Source: Paralichthys olivaceus (Eukaryota > Chordata > Actinopteri > Pleuronectiformes > Paralichthyidae). Taken from it: 64,000 nt of DNA. Made by a program: the position numbers and the translations under genes. The notes beneath the pieces are model-generated. The model worked only from the letters and a program-made list of their open reading frames with translations. It searched no databases and was not told where the DNA came from. Positions 40,101 through 52,419 of this stretch are shown here, piece after piece. How positions within the stretch are numbered: position 1 is the stretch's first letter; each line of letters starts with the position of its first letter. The stretch is taken from contig NC_091104.1 of the NCBI RefSeq assembly GCF_024713975.1, positions 10,373,580-10,437,579 of the forward strand, given 5' to 3'.

Positions 40101-43100
40101 ATGTTGTGACAGTCTCAAGAGTGTCGTCTCCTCCAATGCTTGTTAATGGAAAACAAATAATGAATAAAAAATGTGCATGATGAAATGCACATGATTTTGC
40201 TGTTGCACAGTCTCTCACCTCCATGAAACTCCTTTGTACTCAGTTTTGAGCTGCATCAGATTCTTTGCCTTTGCACCAAAACCAGTCTACAAAAGAGATG
40301 CAGACATAATTTTCATCATCATCCTTTAATTGCTTTCCTACTGTTTCTCCCTCTGACTCATTAAATTGATAATGCACTCTCTGCTTATACATTTACATGA
40401 TTAATCAAGTGATATAATTGATCCAGCATTGATCCATCTCCACCGGCTTTATATGACAAGTTGTGTTTTGTAGAAATAATGTGCACAGCACGATGCACAC
40501 AACTTAAAAGGCACAACAAGAAATTATGTTTGTATTAGTTGCAAAATAATCCTCAGAGAATAAAAAATAGACTATAGCGATAAAAGTAAGTTGCATAAGC
40601 TCATAAAAAATGCAAACACACAAAACAGACACATGAAAACACAGTAATGTGCATCAGAGACTAACTTGGTGCACATGGTGCCTTTTCAAGTGTTTTTTAA
40701 TGATTCTTCAGCATGACTATGGATTCAACATCTTAGATGCTACAGCCTCAAAATTTGATCACAAGTCTTTAGACGGGTGCATGGGATCTGTAATACATTT
40801 AAATTACTGGACCTGAGAGAGTGAGCGGACGAATAAGGGTGGAGTGAATCAGTTAGGTGTGCAGGGGCCTGATGGTGCAGCGATCGATTTGTGAGATTGA
40901 GAATTTTGAATTGAATTCTGCATGTGACGGTAAGGATGTAATAAAAGCCAAAGCAAAAGAAAACAAAGATGCTTATAAAAGATCTGCATTGATTGATGGA
41001 TCGCTGGTGAAAGTGCAATGGAAGACAAGTGAAAGGGGGAATAAAAGTAGCGGGATCTCACCGTTAGAGAGTCGCCCAGAGCGGCCACCACCTTGACGTC
41101 TGCTGGCCGTACCCTGTGAACTAACAGAGCATCAACGTGAGCACACGCTGCATCAAACCCTTGTCTCTCACTTCCTGTCACGGCTGAGTGACATCATGTG
41201 ACTTTACCTGAAGAGGGCACAGAGTTGGACGGAGCCGTGTCGACACAGGAGAAGTCACTTCCCCAGTTCTACAGAACGACAGAGACGTGTTTTAGGCATT
41301 TGTAGTGGTAATGTATTGCTTGCCATCGTGCACCAGCTCCATGGTTATTATGGTGGAAGTTTTCTGGAAGCTGGTGAGAGGAGAACTCAGGCAGCAGCTG
41401 ACGTCTTATGCAAAAGAGTTTAATGTTGACTTGACTCATCAAAGAGACAAGAAGCTGGAACAATATACAAACGCTAACAGAGTAACATGAGCAAGTGTCA
41501 CCCCCGAGTCTAGAACAAGATGGTTAGAAAGGCTTCTGCTGTCACTCTCGATGTTACACGTAGGGGTTCGCATCCAATCGGACAGTTAAGCCTAAAGCAT
41601 GCATTCCTAAATCACGTTGTGTCTTCCCACTGGTGTTACACACAAAAGAATTGGAGTTGTTGCCGCTCTGTCTGGGGCATCTGAATTAGATATAGTTGTC
41701 CTTTTATCTTAAACCTGACCTTGGGTATTGCTTGGACAGAGAAGAGAGAACGTGTGGACTCTATTCTCCTACTGTACTGATGCAATGTGTGAGGACAGTC
41801 AAAAATTCCTTTATGACTTACATTAACAGGAGGAGGAGTGGGTGGAGGACCTGGGAAGGTGTAGTTGCTGTTGACTGCGGTCCTGAAGAATGGGCTGGTC
41901 TAATGAAGAAATTATAAACATAAGAATGTGTATACATAAAATCCATTAGATACACATATTGTGTTGTTTCTGATCAAATGCTGCTGAAAGCCACGTTACC
42001 TCAGAGGGACACTTCAAATCGATGCAGTCTTTAAAGTCATGTGAAGAAGTCTTGTTTCCCACTGGCTCTAACTGAGGGATAATAAAAGTGGGAGATTTAT
42101 TTTGAATCAGGGAGAAGAAACAGAATTCAAAATGCAAAGTAAGAAATGTCTTTTTGTGAAGTAAGTCACACCATGTTGTTCCAGAGAGCTCGAGCCATGA
42201 CAGTGTGAGCTTTCTGGCTCAGGTGAAAACAGTCGGGGGCGAAATAAGAGCGATCAGGACTGCCATCCTTTAAAAAAAAAAGAAGGGATGAGATTTTTAA
42301 ACATACTAAAATGAATGAAAACACAATTCTATATCATGTTTCAAGTTTGTCAGCTTTTACCTCTAAAGTGGGGATGGTTGTCTCTCTCAGCATGGGCTGC
42401 AGGACCACGGTGAAGTTGTTGTGTGTGTCGTAGCGACCAGTGTCAACCAGCTCTCTCATGACACGCTGCAAGGAAACACAGACAAAACAACATTTTTGTT
42501 TCTTTATTTACATGTAAATGATTTTATTCCACCTTGTTTTTCTGCTTTATTCAAAGTCTGACCTGCTCGAAACTACGTCAAGCCGGTGACTGTGAACGGT
42601 TTAGCAATTAAGATCAGATAAGCAACATCCTTAGTGTCTTTTGAATGTAATTTTTTGATTAAAAAAGATGTAAATTTAATTCATTCTCTATTGCTTTTTG
42701 AGCTGATTATCTATCTCTTGTTTCAATTGCTGCCTTTTCTAATTTCCAGTTTCTGCATTTCTCTTTTCTAGATACATTCAGTTTATTATTCTAAGTTAAT
42801 TATTTTCTTGTCACATATATATGCAGTGTTTCTCCTTTTGCAGCACAAACGTTGCTCATCTGATGATGATTGATCAAGTTCAGAAGCAAAATCCAATGAT
42901 AAAAGAAAAAATTTACAAACTGTATAGTCTCATTAAATCTAAAATCACTTTATCCCACTTAATTACTTGTTTGAGAACTTTGTTTAATTCAAAGTCTGTC
43001 CAGCAAATCACTGAAGTTTTAAAAATCTAATTCATTCAGTGTTTTCAGTCAGCAAATATGAATGAGATGCAGTGTGAAAGCTGCATATCAGCACTGTGAG

Positions 43101-46100
43101 CTGCTTTTCTCAGCTTGTCTTGACACATTTTTCTTTTTTTAATCAATATTTGTTTTGTCACTATAGAAATACCTGATATTCCCTACTGAAGTCATTGGCC
43201 TTCTGCAGTGCAGCGGACCCTTCTTTAGGTTTCATTATACAGGGACAAATATAACTGAAACACAAACATCAAAACTGTTCAGTGATGAGTTGCTCATGTT
43301 TTATTTTTGATCAAACTGTGTCTTACAAAACCAAAACTCACTAACCCTACAAACCAGGTGGGACAGCCCAGAGACTTATCACTGTTCAGATCACGCAGCG
43401 GCACAATGTGTAAGAGCTCCACCAGGTTAACAATGGCACGGGGCACCTGGGTAAGAACGAAACATAAAGTTCATAGTCTGTCTGTAGTTTATGATACTGA
43501 AATGCTCCTGTGAGAGTAAGATGGTGAAAACATATACTTCACTGTGCAGGATGTCCAGAGCCTGGCGGATACGATTGGCCACATTCCTGGGCGAGAAATA
43601 AACCTGTGGAGAGAAGCACAAACTGTGAATTTATTATTGATTCCAAATTAATCCCAAATCAGTCAACAACTATTGTGATAATGAATGAATCATTTGAGTA
43701 AGGTGGTAGATCAATACGAGCAATGCATCACATCTGACACAGTGTGGAGATGAATAAAAATGTCAAATTAATGAATAATGATAAAAGCCCAAAACTAATT
43801 GCACTTAATGTTTTGGATGATTAAAATAAAAATTGTTGAAATGTCAACAGATTGTGGATCAACATTTTTGTCCTCTGTGATAAATTTAATTTAATTCAAC
43901 AATCATATATAAATTAGGAAAAGAAAATTAAAGTATGACAACAGTCTTGATAAAATATAAGAGTGCTTACACTGTTTAAGCAGAAGTCACATATGTCATT
44001 GCCTCCAATAAACATAGTGATCACTTTCCAGTCATTAATGAAATCAATGCGCTGTAAAGATAATAGGTACAATTAGCAATCATGAAAATAAAACTGAGAC
44101 AAAGTTCACCCAAGGTTCAACTGTCGTTCACCACAGCCTTACCGAATCGTTTTTCATTTTGTCCACCAAGATGTTCACCTGTTGCACCATATTACTGAGA
44201 ACAGGATGAGAAAAGTGTGTATTCATTCTTCTGATGTGCTCATTATAAGTTCTGGTCAGGTTTTACTTGACAGGATTAAAAGAAAAGTGACCGACCTGCT
44301 CTTCCCTCCCGCCACAGCCTGGTTGAGGAAGGCCTTGGGATTGTACTGTTTACCTATTCCCTCTGAGAAGCCGGTCAGTGAGGGGTTAAACTCCCTCAGG
44401 ATATCTGCAAAACCACAAACACAGACAAGCTTAGTGCCGCAGTTGGCTCATGGTTGTATAAAAATAAGTCAAATGTAATTTTTTTATTCCATTTAATTTG
44501 GTAAAATTACAGAAAATAAGTGAAACGTACTTGGCAGAGTTGTTACCGTGGTGATGTTTTCATCCCCACCGATGCTGAAAGATGCAGAAACAGTTTTTTT
44601 ACGTCACAGAATCACCAAATGAATTCCCACACTGTTAAAAATGTGACCCGGGTGAACTTTACATTATCTTACCTCCAGGACAGCCCCCTGTACTCATTAA
44701 TCACTAACAGAAGGTTGTCTACCTTTGCTCCCACACCATTGGCTGCCTGCAGAGAGAGGTCACATACTGAGAGCATGAAAAAAACCTATCTATCTATCTA
44801 TCTATCATCCATCCATCCATCTATCCATCCATGTTTGTACGCCTTTTATTATTAGGAGAATGAAAATACTCACTGTAATAGAATCACCCACCGCTGCCAC
44901 CACCTTGATATCTCCAGGTCTGAGTTCATGCACTGCACAGGAAGTAAATATATAAGTATATATTATATATTTCCATATACATGAATCAGCAGAATAAAGA
45001 ATAAGAGCAAAAGATATTCTCTACCTGAAGTTGGTGTGGTGGGAGATGGACTGCGGTCTGTGCAGGGTATCTCTGTCCCCATAACCTGAGAGCAGTTTGC
45101 CGTCTTGCTGCTGTAGAGCTGCCGCTGAATTTCAAGACTTCTAGGGTCTGTTAGTGAGGAGGCTTTGTTGTTGAGTGTCGTTACTCTGTCAGAGCGGGAA
45201 TTGGTCTGTGTCCTCAGGAAAGGTCGTTCCTGAGACGAGAGTGGAAAAGAAAGTGAGACAATAGTTCTTGAATCTTATTTTATTATTATTTATAAGTTTC
45301 TTTAGGACACGTTTTGGATCAAAGGCTGGAAACAAACCACAGTAACAGCTGACTGAAAACAGTGTTTAGCAATGGCGGGCCTTACCTGGGTGGGGCAAGG
45401 AATAGCGATGACACCTTTGGTCATTGGCTGCAGCTGGAGGAGGAAACGTGACGATTGGTTAAGACTTTTAGGTTCAGGTGGGGCCATCCTGTTTAGCCAA
45501 TAACCACAGAGCGCCTAATAGTGCTGATTACACAACTCGTGTTTATAATGCTCAGTGAACAATGAACGGAGAAAGACATCATTTAGATAATCCCACCAAG
45601 TTAATCTTTACATCTCTTATCTACTCCCAGGTCAGAGCAACAAGCGTTTACTGTAGTAATTGTTCCATCGCACTTTTGTTGGGAGGGATCATAGAGACTT
45701 GTTTCATTTTACAACTCAGACGCAGGGTCGATGTCGCTGTCAGATCAAAGTAAAGATCAACGTCGAAGATTTTCAACATTCTGCTTTGTCATTCTGCACG
45801 TTTTAATTTGCCATTCGTTACTTTGGATTTTAGGAATTTACCATGTTTGTCCAAAGCTGAATAGCAAGTTGGTTTATGTCAGAGCCCATGTTGTCCTGCA
45901 AAGAAACACAAGACATGTGCTCGTTACACATGAGCCATTTCAAGGGAAGCTTTGTTTACCATATAGTTATCTTATTGTTATGGCATCTTGAAATATATTT
46001 CCTTTACTTACAGAATCTGAGCGGGGTTCGAGGATGACTGGGGCAGACTGTTGCATGACAGAGAAGTCTGACCTGTTGCTGTGCCACCTTGGATTTTCAA

Positions 46101-49100
46101 AAACACCACTTAGAGAATCCTGAATACACATAAGGCGGATAATTCATAATTGTTATGATAACTTTATTTATATGGCACCTTTCAAAGCAGTCATTATAAA
46201 GTGCTTCACAGAAAGAACAAATACAAAACCAGAGAATACAACAATCTAAGACAATAAGAAAAAGATATTATTTAAATCAAAAAACTGAAAATACTATACA
46301 AGACTTGAACATGAGCCAGAAGCAAAAGTTTCTACCTGCAGCGTTTTTAGAAGAATTGCTTTCTGTAGCCTTTGGTTTATGCTTTCATCTTTCAAACAGT
46401 CACAACTGCAACACAAAAAGGGAAAAACACATCTGACATCTTTTACAAAGAGCAAGATCATTACTCTATAGATACAGATCATTTCTTTTTATTTCAAAAT
46501 AAAAGTTATTTCTTACTTGTCCTGCTGGTGATACGTGCTCCACACTGTGACATGGATTAATGCATGATGCAGCTGTAAACATGCACCAAGCATGTTAGTT
46601 ATTTATTCACAGCAAAATTCTGGTAAACAAAACGCTACCATACCTTTTCTTGCAAGTTCCGCAGAGCTGCCTCCACATCCCGAACAACAGCTTCAACATC
46701 CGCAGCAACCTGAGGCAAGAAAGAACAGTCGCATCATGTTATCGTCCATCTATACATCCATTCGCCATACTGCATTAGGTCAAATAACATGATTTTGTAT
46801 GAAAGAAGGAATCTTACATGTGGTGAGCAGGCACACAAGGAATCTGCCGAGACAAACAGCAGAACAAACTTCCAGCCTGAGACCTGCAACAAAATATGAA
46901 GGACAAATATTATATTTCAATAATGTATAAGATGTTTAAAAAGAGCAAAAGTGAGCAAACTCTATCCACTGTCAGACGTTGATAAATGTCTAAAGATTAA
47001 TTTGTCAAACAGAATATACTGTTCATTACAATTACCATGGAACTGGTTTTCTGTCACCATGAACTTTAATTTGTTTAAAGATGATAAAGAAACAGTTTTA
47101 GATGCATATTAATAATTATCCAGGTTCTAGCTGAGACTTAAGAGGATTGCTACTACATGCATGTGTATGGAGGAAGTCTGGTTTGGCCAAAATAAGGACA
47201 GACATACTGGTGTTAGTTCATCTCGAATAGAAGAAATACAAGTTTTAAATATAAGAGTCTTGTTAATGTTGCTTGTCCTCCCAAATACAGAATCTGGTCC
47301 AAGTATAATTTATTCATATTGTTTTATTCTAATATTTAAGGAGAGTAAACAGAATTCTCTGTAATGTCTACAAAACATTAAACTTTGTTCTGAGAGAGTT
47401 AATGTGCACCTGATGTGACAGGGACTGAGACAGTTCTTCCGCTTCCTTCAACAAACTCCTGCAACACAAACACTCTCATATAATAAACAGCATTAAGATG
47501 TGTGACCGTTCATCTGTGTGGGATGTGTCTATTACCTGGGTTGCAATGAGTCCTGACCCACGTGATGAGGGATCATTTCAGGGGTAAACATGGAGAGCAA
47601 CTCTATAAAAGTCACAGACAGTTGTAAAGTAAAGCTACGGTGTGTTTCATCCCTTACAGTACATTCAGACTGAGGATTATGTACAGTGTGATATGTACAG
47701 TGTGAGGTAAAATACTTTCATCAGTTCATCACCCGCGTTTACAGCCCTGGTCTTATCCTGAACGATAAACTCGACTAAACTGTCAGATTATTGTTCCCTT
47801 GCTTGTTCATCAAAGTGTGCTCTGTATCTGGAGCTTTCTGTGACACGCTCTTGACTTTTAGCTCAAATCCACTCAAAGGTTAATGAGTGACAGAGAAGGA
47901 TTATTGTGGTTAACTGACACAAAATCCAAGACCAGGACACTAACATGTACTTATTCATTTATTTATTTATATCCATGTACCTGTCATTGTAAAAATGGTA
48001 AAATACTTTGTTGAGTCCTCTTGTTATTTTAGATGATTATGTACTTTTGTTTTTCCACTAGTTTGTACAAATACTCAGTGGTGAGAGAGCGCAGTGGGAC
48101 TTACCAGTTATTCTACTGACCAGGATGGATGCCTCGTGCCTAATTATGAAGACATACACATCTTTAGATACACAATTAAAATATCTCTTAAAAAAGTTTA
48201 TTGATGTGTCTGCTCTCAGCTCTTACCTGTGAAACAGCGGCACGCCCAACGTGTAAACAGCTGAGATATCGGCAGGTCTGAGAGCGTCGACTGACGGTGA
48301 GAAAACAAGTGAATTAAAGCAAAGTTAGGGAACAACACTGCAAAATGAATTTAGATAATTTGGCTTGAATTGAGGGAACTGATCGTGATGTGCTGTCACA
48401 GAAATCAATCAAAAGAAAACACCAACCTGAGGAGGATGGAGACGAGGGTCCAGGAGTTGGTGAGCAAAGTACTGACATGTAACTTTCTGCCTGTGACATA
48501 AATATGAAAACTCAGACTATTAGTCAGTGTGTGTGAAAAGCAGATAACACTAAAACATGACGGACAGCACCGTACCATCTCTGTGTTTGACTTTTTCGTT
48601 GGCTGGTCATTTTCTCCAGCAAGGTAAACAGCATCTACATGTGACATAGGAAACAAATACAGTGAAAAATGTAATACCCAAAGGTCATGCAGTAAAAATT
48701 CCCTCTTCTCATCTTGCACTCTTCTTAAAATAATGATGTAGTGAATAAAATGATTAACTTTATTGCACACAACTCATTTCCTTTGTTGAACCACGCCTGG
48801 GATCACGTTTCTTTACTTTGCTTCAAGGTTATAACTGATTTGATGAGAATTACCTGACATTACAGCCACTCATTGCTTGTATCATAATCCTGCGTAATAA
48901 ACTGTGGTGTAATAAACTTTCTGTGTGGTTTAGTCTTTTTGCATTTGATGCCCAAAGTCCTTTCTGCACATTTATACGTAGCGGAGACAAACTTTAACTT
49001 TCGTGCGAGTGTTTGTGTTGCAGGAGTTTGTTGAAGGAAGCGGACGAACTGTCTCAGTCCCCGTCACATCAGGTGCACATTAACCCTCTCAGAACAAAGT

Positions 49101-49899
49101 TTAATGTTTTGTAGAAATTGCAGAGAATTCTGTTTACTCTCCGTGCATTATTGAAAGATAATATTTGTCCTTCATATTTTGTTGCAGGTCTCAGGCTGGA
49201 AGATTGTGCACACCACTGTGCACACCATCAGAAAACACATGTATCTTACACAGGTAACACTTTAGGTCACTGTTTAACGTTTATAAGCAGTATATAAACA
49301 TTTAATGATCTGCTGATTACACATTAAAATGCCATTTTGAGTGCTTATAGTTGGAAACAACTACAACTCATCCACCCATAAGTGGAAACTGTTTTATTAG
49401 CAGATATTGAATTCTAATATAGTGAAGCACACATTGTTATATAATGTATGTCTTGAAATAATACGTTACAATTGCTAATCAATTCTGTGCACTAATGAAC
49501 ATACAATTATATTATACTGCTTATAAATGCTAAAATCAAAGGTTACCCTAAGCTCAAACTCTGAAATGCATGAGTTAGACAGCTTCTGCAATGATTACTG
49601 TGTAAACTCGTCTAACTCGTGATGCAGAATAACTTACAATATGTGAACATGACCACAACAACCCTACATAAAAAGAGAAAGTGGCTGTGTTTTATCTTTC
49701 TCCCCAAACAACCCCAAAGAAATGTATGGTGAAAACTTCAAAAAATTCAGATTCCTCCAATCTGCAACGTGTAATTCAGTTCATTCAATATGTAAACATA
49801 ACTTTAAATGTGTACAATTATTGCCTGTTCTTTACCTGTAAACTGAGCCCAGGATCCAACAAGGGCTGCCAGGATCAGGAGCGCACATCTCGTCGTCAT
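37135..49899 (-). CDS. plb1: Phospholipase B1, membrane-associated (tandem GDSL lipase)
   Basis: I could join 41 exons without a frame break: 3279 nt = 1092 aa plus stop. The protein is an ectoenzyme with broad phospholipase A/lysophospholipase activity, known from intestinal brush border. It has a signal peptide (1-19, [15 protein letters not shown] core), three GDSL-type repeats (about 63-340, 341-697 and 698-1005), a Pro/Ser/Thr linker, one transmembrane helix (about 1048-1073) and a short basic cytoplasmic tail. Repeats 2 and 3 each carry a full set of catalytic blocks; repeat 1 does not. Mammalian PLB1 has about 1458 aa and four repeats, so one repeat is missing here. It lies upstream of ppp1cb on the same strand, as in human 2p23. 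Exon borders are hand-placed and the weaker donors (exons 18, 36) deserve a cDNA check. Confidence 0.93.
38815..38960 (+). repeat. SINE-like dispersed repeat in plb1 intron 34
   Basis: GGCGGTACAGCGCTGTCACC, a box-B-like GTTCGAATCCC, GGGGCTTTTCTGTGTGG and TTGCATGTTCTC follow the order of a common fish repeat. Confidence 0.55.
39080..39125. repeat. GA-rich microsatellite in plb1 intron 34
   Basis: GA dinucleotides grading into GGGA units. Confidence 0.85.
41822..44932 (-). other. plb1: plb1 exons 15-27: catalytic GDSL repeat 2
   Basis: Exons: 44874..44932, 44673..44746, 44531..44574, 44296..44404, 44143..44194, 43971..44051, 43538..43603, 43355..43446, 43173..43254, 42361..42465, 42172..42267, 42000..42071, 41822..41899. 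Block I is AAVGDSIT with nucleophile S358, the oxyanion block is FIGGNDIC with N471, and the last block is FAPDCFHLS with D607 and H610. All are as needed for SGNH/GDSL hydrolysis. The last exon is a Pro-rich linker (PGPPPTPPP). Confidence 0.92.
44786..44833. repeat. (CTAT)n/(CATC)n tetranucleotide repeat in plb1 intron 15
   Basis: Compound tetranucleotide tract between exons 15 and 16, with six CTAT followed by CATC units. Confidence 0.9.
46158..46215 (+). repeat. LINE/SINE 3'-tail-like repeat in plb1 intron 11
   Basis: ACTTTATTTATATGGCACC, TTTCAAAGCAG and AAAGTGCTTCACAGA match the tail of a common fish retroposon. Confidence 0.55.
49007..49207 (+). repeat. Inverted copy of plb1 exon 7 and the start of exon 8
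   Basis: Block 1 (49007-49142) matches the reverse complement of 47340-47475 over 136 bp with about 5 differences and no gap. It includes exon 7 with both splice sites. Block 2 (49146-49207) matches the reverse complement of 46864-46925 over 62 bp with about 2 differences, covering the exon 8 acceptor and its first 20 bp. The 414 bp of intron between the blocks in the original is represented by 3 bp in the copy. The copy sits in plb1 intron 1 and points the other way. Two exon 7 codons are changed (GAA to GAC, CTG to CCG). Confidence 0.93.
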
Positions 49900-50100
49900 G
49901 ATGTAAGCAGAATATTCAGCACCTTCCGCACTGAGGGGGTTTGTGCCGCGTCCTCCTCTTCTCTTCCACTCTCACCGACTGTAAAAGTGCCTGTGTAGAG
50001 TGTGGAGAAGAGAGAGTGTGTTCCTGAGAGGGTAGGATGAGGAAAACCACTCTTCGTGCACACTCTTTTATTCTCAGTCATATCTTCCCTTTATCAGTTT
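49900..50100 (-). promoter_or_regulatory. plb1: Candidate plb1 promoter
   Basis: On the minus strand a TATA-like AATAAAAG (about 50065-50072) lies 165-170 bp before the ATG and a GATA-type CTGATAAAG (about 50089-50097) just upstream. GATA factors suit an intestinal gene, but this is inference from short motifs. Confidence 0.3.
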
Positions 50101-51146
50101 ATCTGGATAGCAATCGAGCAGATTACAGGTCATTCCTCCCTCTACGTATCTATGAATTGTTTGTCAGTGTGAGGCTGAGTCACCTGCAGTTCATCCACTA
50201 GATCTAAAGAATATTCTCATGTTTGTAAACTGACCAACATGAGACCGTGCTTTTAAAACTTGTATCCAATGTGAAGTAGTTTCTATAGGTTTTCTGTTTT
50301 AAATGTATCCAATGTATGATCCTAATTGAAAAACAATGTAACTCCCTGGTATCAGGGACCAATAATCAATCTGTAAATCAATCTCAATTTAACAATATCA
50401 ATATGCAACATTAATATTTATAAAATGAACAGTGCACGCACTCTGTGGCTGAAAGCAGGCAGGGGCCGGTATCTCGTGGCGATGAGCAGGTTTTCTTTGG
50501 AGGGACTTGAAGAGGTTCTCTTAGTTACACCAGCGCACACGGAAGAAGGACAGAGATGCAGGGCCGGCTCTGTTCTATTACCTGCGTGCTGCCACAGGCA
50601 CCTCCTGGGGGGTCACGGGGGGCCTGTTTGCTCTCAGCCAGAGGCCAGAGCCTGAATTTAAACCATAGACTGTATTTTAAAAGTTCAGTTCTCTGACATT
50701 TACTCTTTTTCTGACATTATTAGTCGCTGGAGATGCATTTTACACTTTTACTGTTGGTTTGTTCTAATTAGCTTTGAGTTCATCATGCTTAAGGTTGATT
50801 CTGATTCTTAAGGTTGAACTGTCAAACCTGAAGTTCACTTTTACTTTAAGAGTAAAGTCCAAAGCCTGGAGGCCAGGAGCCATTATTAATCACAGTTCCT
50901 GTAGCAGCTCATTCTGTTCCGATGTCTCTTCATGTGCTGCAGATTAGAACACAGTGTTAAAGATTGTGCTAATATTACAACTCATTACTTCTCTGAAATA
51001 TAATTTGGACATGTGCACCACTGCTTTTCATTTACACATTATGAATTTACCAGATGATGAAGCTAAGGGTGTGGTCAGTAGGTGGGCGTGTTTACACTCC
51101 CCGGAGGTTGAGAGGTCAGAAATCAGCGCTAGACTCAGAGCAAACG

Positions 51147-51362
51147 TCAATCAATCAATCAATCAATTAATCCATCAATCAACAACTTAATCAATCAATC
51201 AATCAATCAACCACTCAATCAACCAACCAATCAATCATTTAATCAACTTCTCAATCAATCAATCAATCAATCAATTAATCCATCAATCAACAACTTAATC
51301 AATCAATCAATCAACCAACCAATCAATCCATCAATCAACCACTCATCAATCAATCAATTATA
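51147..51362. repeat. (CAAT)n array with higher-order structure
   Basis: About 215 bp of TCAA/CAAT units with scattered variants. A variant block beginning CAATTAATCCATCAATCAAC recurs 108 bp later (51164 and 51272), so part of the array was duplicated as a longer unit. Confidence 0.9.
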
Positions 51363-51542
51363 TTTAATTTGTATAGCCCTTATTCACATATCACAATTTG
51401 TCTCATAGTTCTTAACAAGGTGTGACATCCTCTGTCAACAAGAGTAAGGAAGAACCTATGTTAAAGTTGATTAGATTTACATTCATACAACAAACAAAGG
51501 AACAAACAGCCTCTTTGTTTGTTGTTCCAGAAGAGCAAGCCT

Positions 51543-51870
51543 TAGAGGGATAGTTCACAAGAGTAAGAAACTTAAAATGCCTCCATACTGCTTGCGATGT
51601 GTCATCCAAGTGTCGGTAAGCCCCAACACGTTCATGTGTGAAGCACAGACGACTTTAAGGCTAAAAACAAAGTGTAAATGAAACTGTTTAGAGTCAAATT
51701 TGAATGTCGGGATTTAAGAACACTTAATTGACACCACAGGAACAGTGTGGAGGCATTTTAAGTTTTTTACAGTTTGAGAAATTGGTCACCATTTACTTCA
51801 ATTGTATTGGATTTGGATGAGCACTTCAGCATAGGCTGAAGCTACATCCACTTTTATATACAGTCTATGA
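51543..51870 (+). mobile_element. Truncated TTAA-type MITE (copy B)
   Basis: Begins AGAGGGATAGTTCAC and shares with copy A the words GTCAAATTTGAATGT, ACCACAGGA-CAGT and ATTGGTCACC-TTTACTTC, in the same order and orientation. The right terminus is lost. Confidence 0.6.
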
Positions 51871-52419
51871 TCAAAGCACAATAATAATAATATTGAAACA
51901 ATATATGTGTAATTATACAATTTCATATAAATCATGTTTAAATAGGTTCCTCTCTGATTTAGAGCTGTGCTAGGGCCTCACTGAGCAGCAGACAGTTCCT
52001 GTGATGACAAACGTAACCAGGCACCAGGGGTTTCATAAAAATGTTATGTAATAATATGTTAACAACCAGCCATGTAGCAAAACTGTTCATGTTCAGTTTT
52101 GGAGATCAGATGTGATTAGATTGTTAAACACTTTATGAGTTTGTCCTCAGATTGGCTTTGCAGATAGCGCGACCCTTGGAATTGAACGAGAGTAAAACAA
52201 CAAGTTATCTTGATGTTATCAGATTTTGTTTATGTCTTTTTTTTTATGGTTTATAACATTTTGATATGTTGCAACAAAACAAGTGCATCCATCTAAATGC
52301 AGCAATCAGCTTAGAATGAGTCAGATCACTTGATCATTCCACACTAAACTCTGCAGATCTGAATTCTTCCTCCATCTTCATTTAATCAACAACACGGCAA
52401 ACAACACAATAATTCCAAT

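Larger units (their letters stand above)
37135..41268 (-). other. plb1: plb1 exons 28-41: catalytic GDSL repeat 3, transmembrane anchor and tail
   Basis: Exons: 41208..41268, 41062..41120, 40219..40286, 40095..40138, 39867..39966, 39731..39782, 39523..39603, 38665..38730, 38422..38516, 38106..38187, 37893..37997, 37693..37788, 37482..37556, 37135..37398. Block I AALGDSLT (S715), FIGGNDLC (N823) and FSEDCFHFS (D960, H963) are intact. Exons 35 and 36 were found by matching to exons 21 and 22 and restore the reading frame across a repeat-bearing intron. The final exon encodes the membrane helix and ends at TAA 37137-37135. Confidence 0.9.
45025..49899 (-). other. plb1: plb1 exons 1-14: signal peptide and degenerate GDSL repeat 1
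   Basis: Exons: 49836..49899, 48576..48634, 48427..48490, 48227..48290, 48105..48139, 47536..47602, 47410..47458, 46818..46883, 46644..46709, 46517..46572, 46336..46405, 46012..46119, 45386..45433, 45025..45229. Homology to the other repeats is clear (LRPADI, then the block-II strand WKFVLLFV), but GDSL reads GVPL (P80 replaces Ser) and GGND reads SADS (D148 replaces Asn). The exon that carries the Asp-His pair is absent between exons 12 and 13. Exon 14 is a long Ser/Thr-rich linker. The repeat should have no lipase activity. Confidence 0.88.

Noticed and set aside
45434-45500. Possible relic of the missing plb1 Asp-His exon (minus strand begins CAGGATGGC like exons 25 and 39)
   Set aside because: Similarity ends after about nine bases and stop codons follow at once, so chance is the simpler reading.
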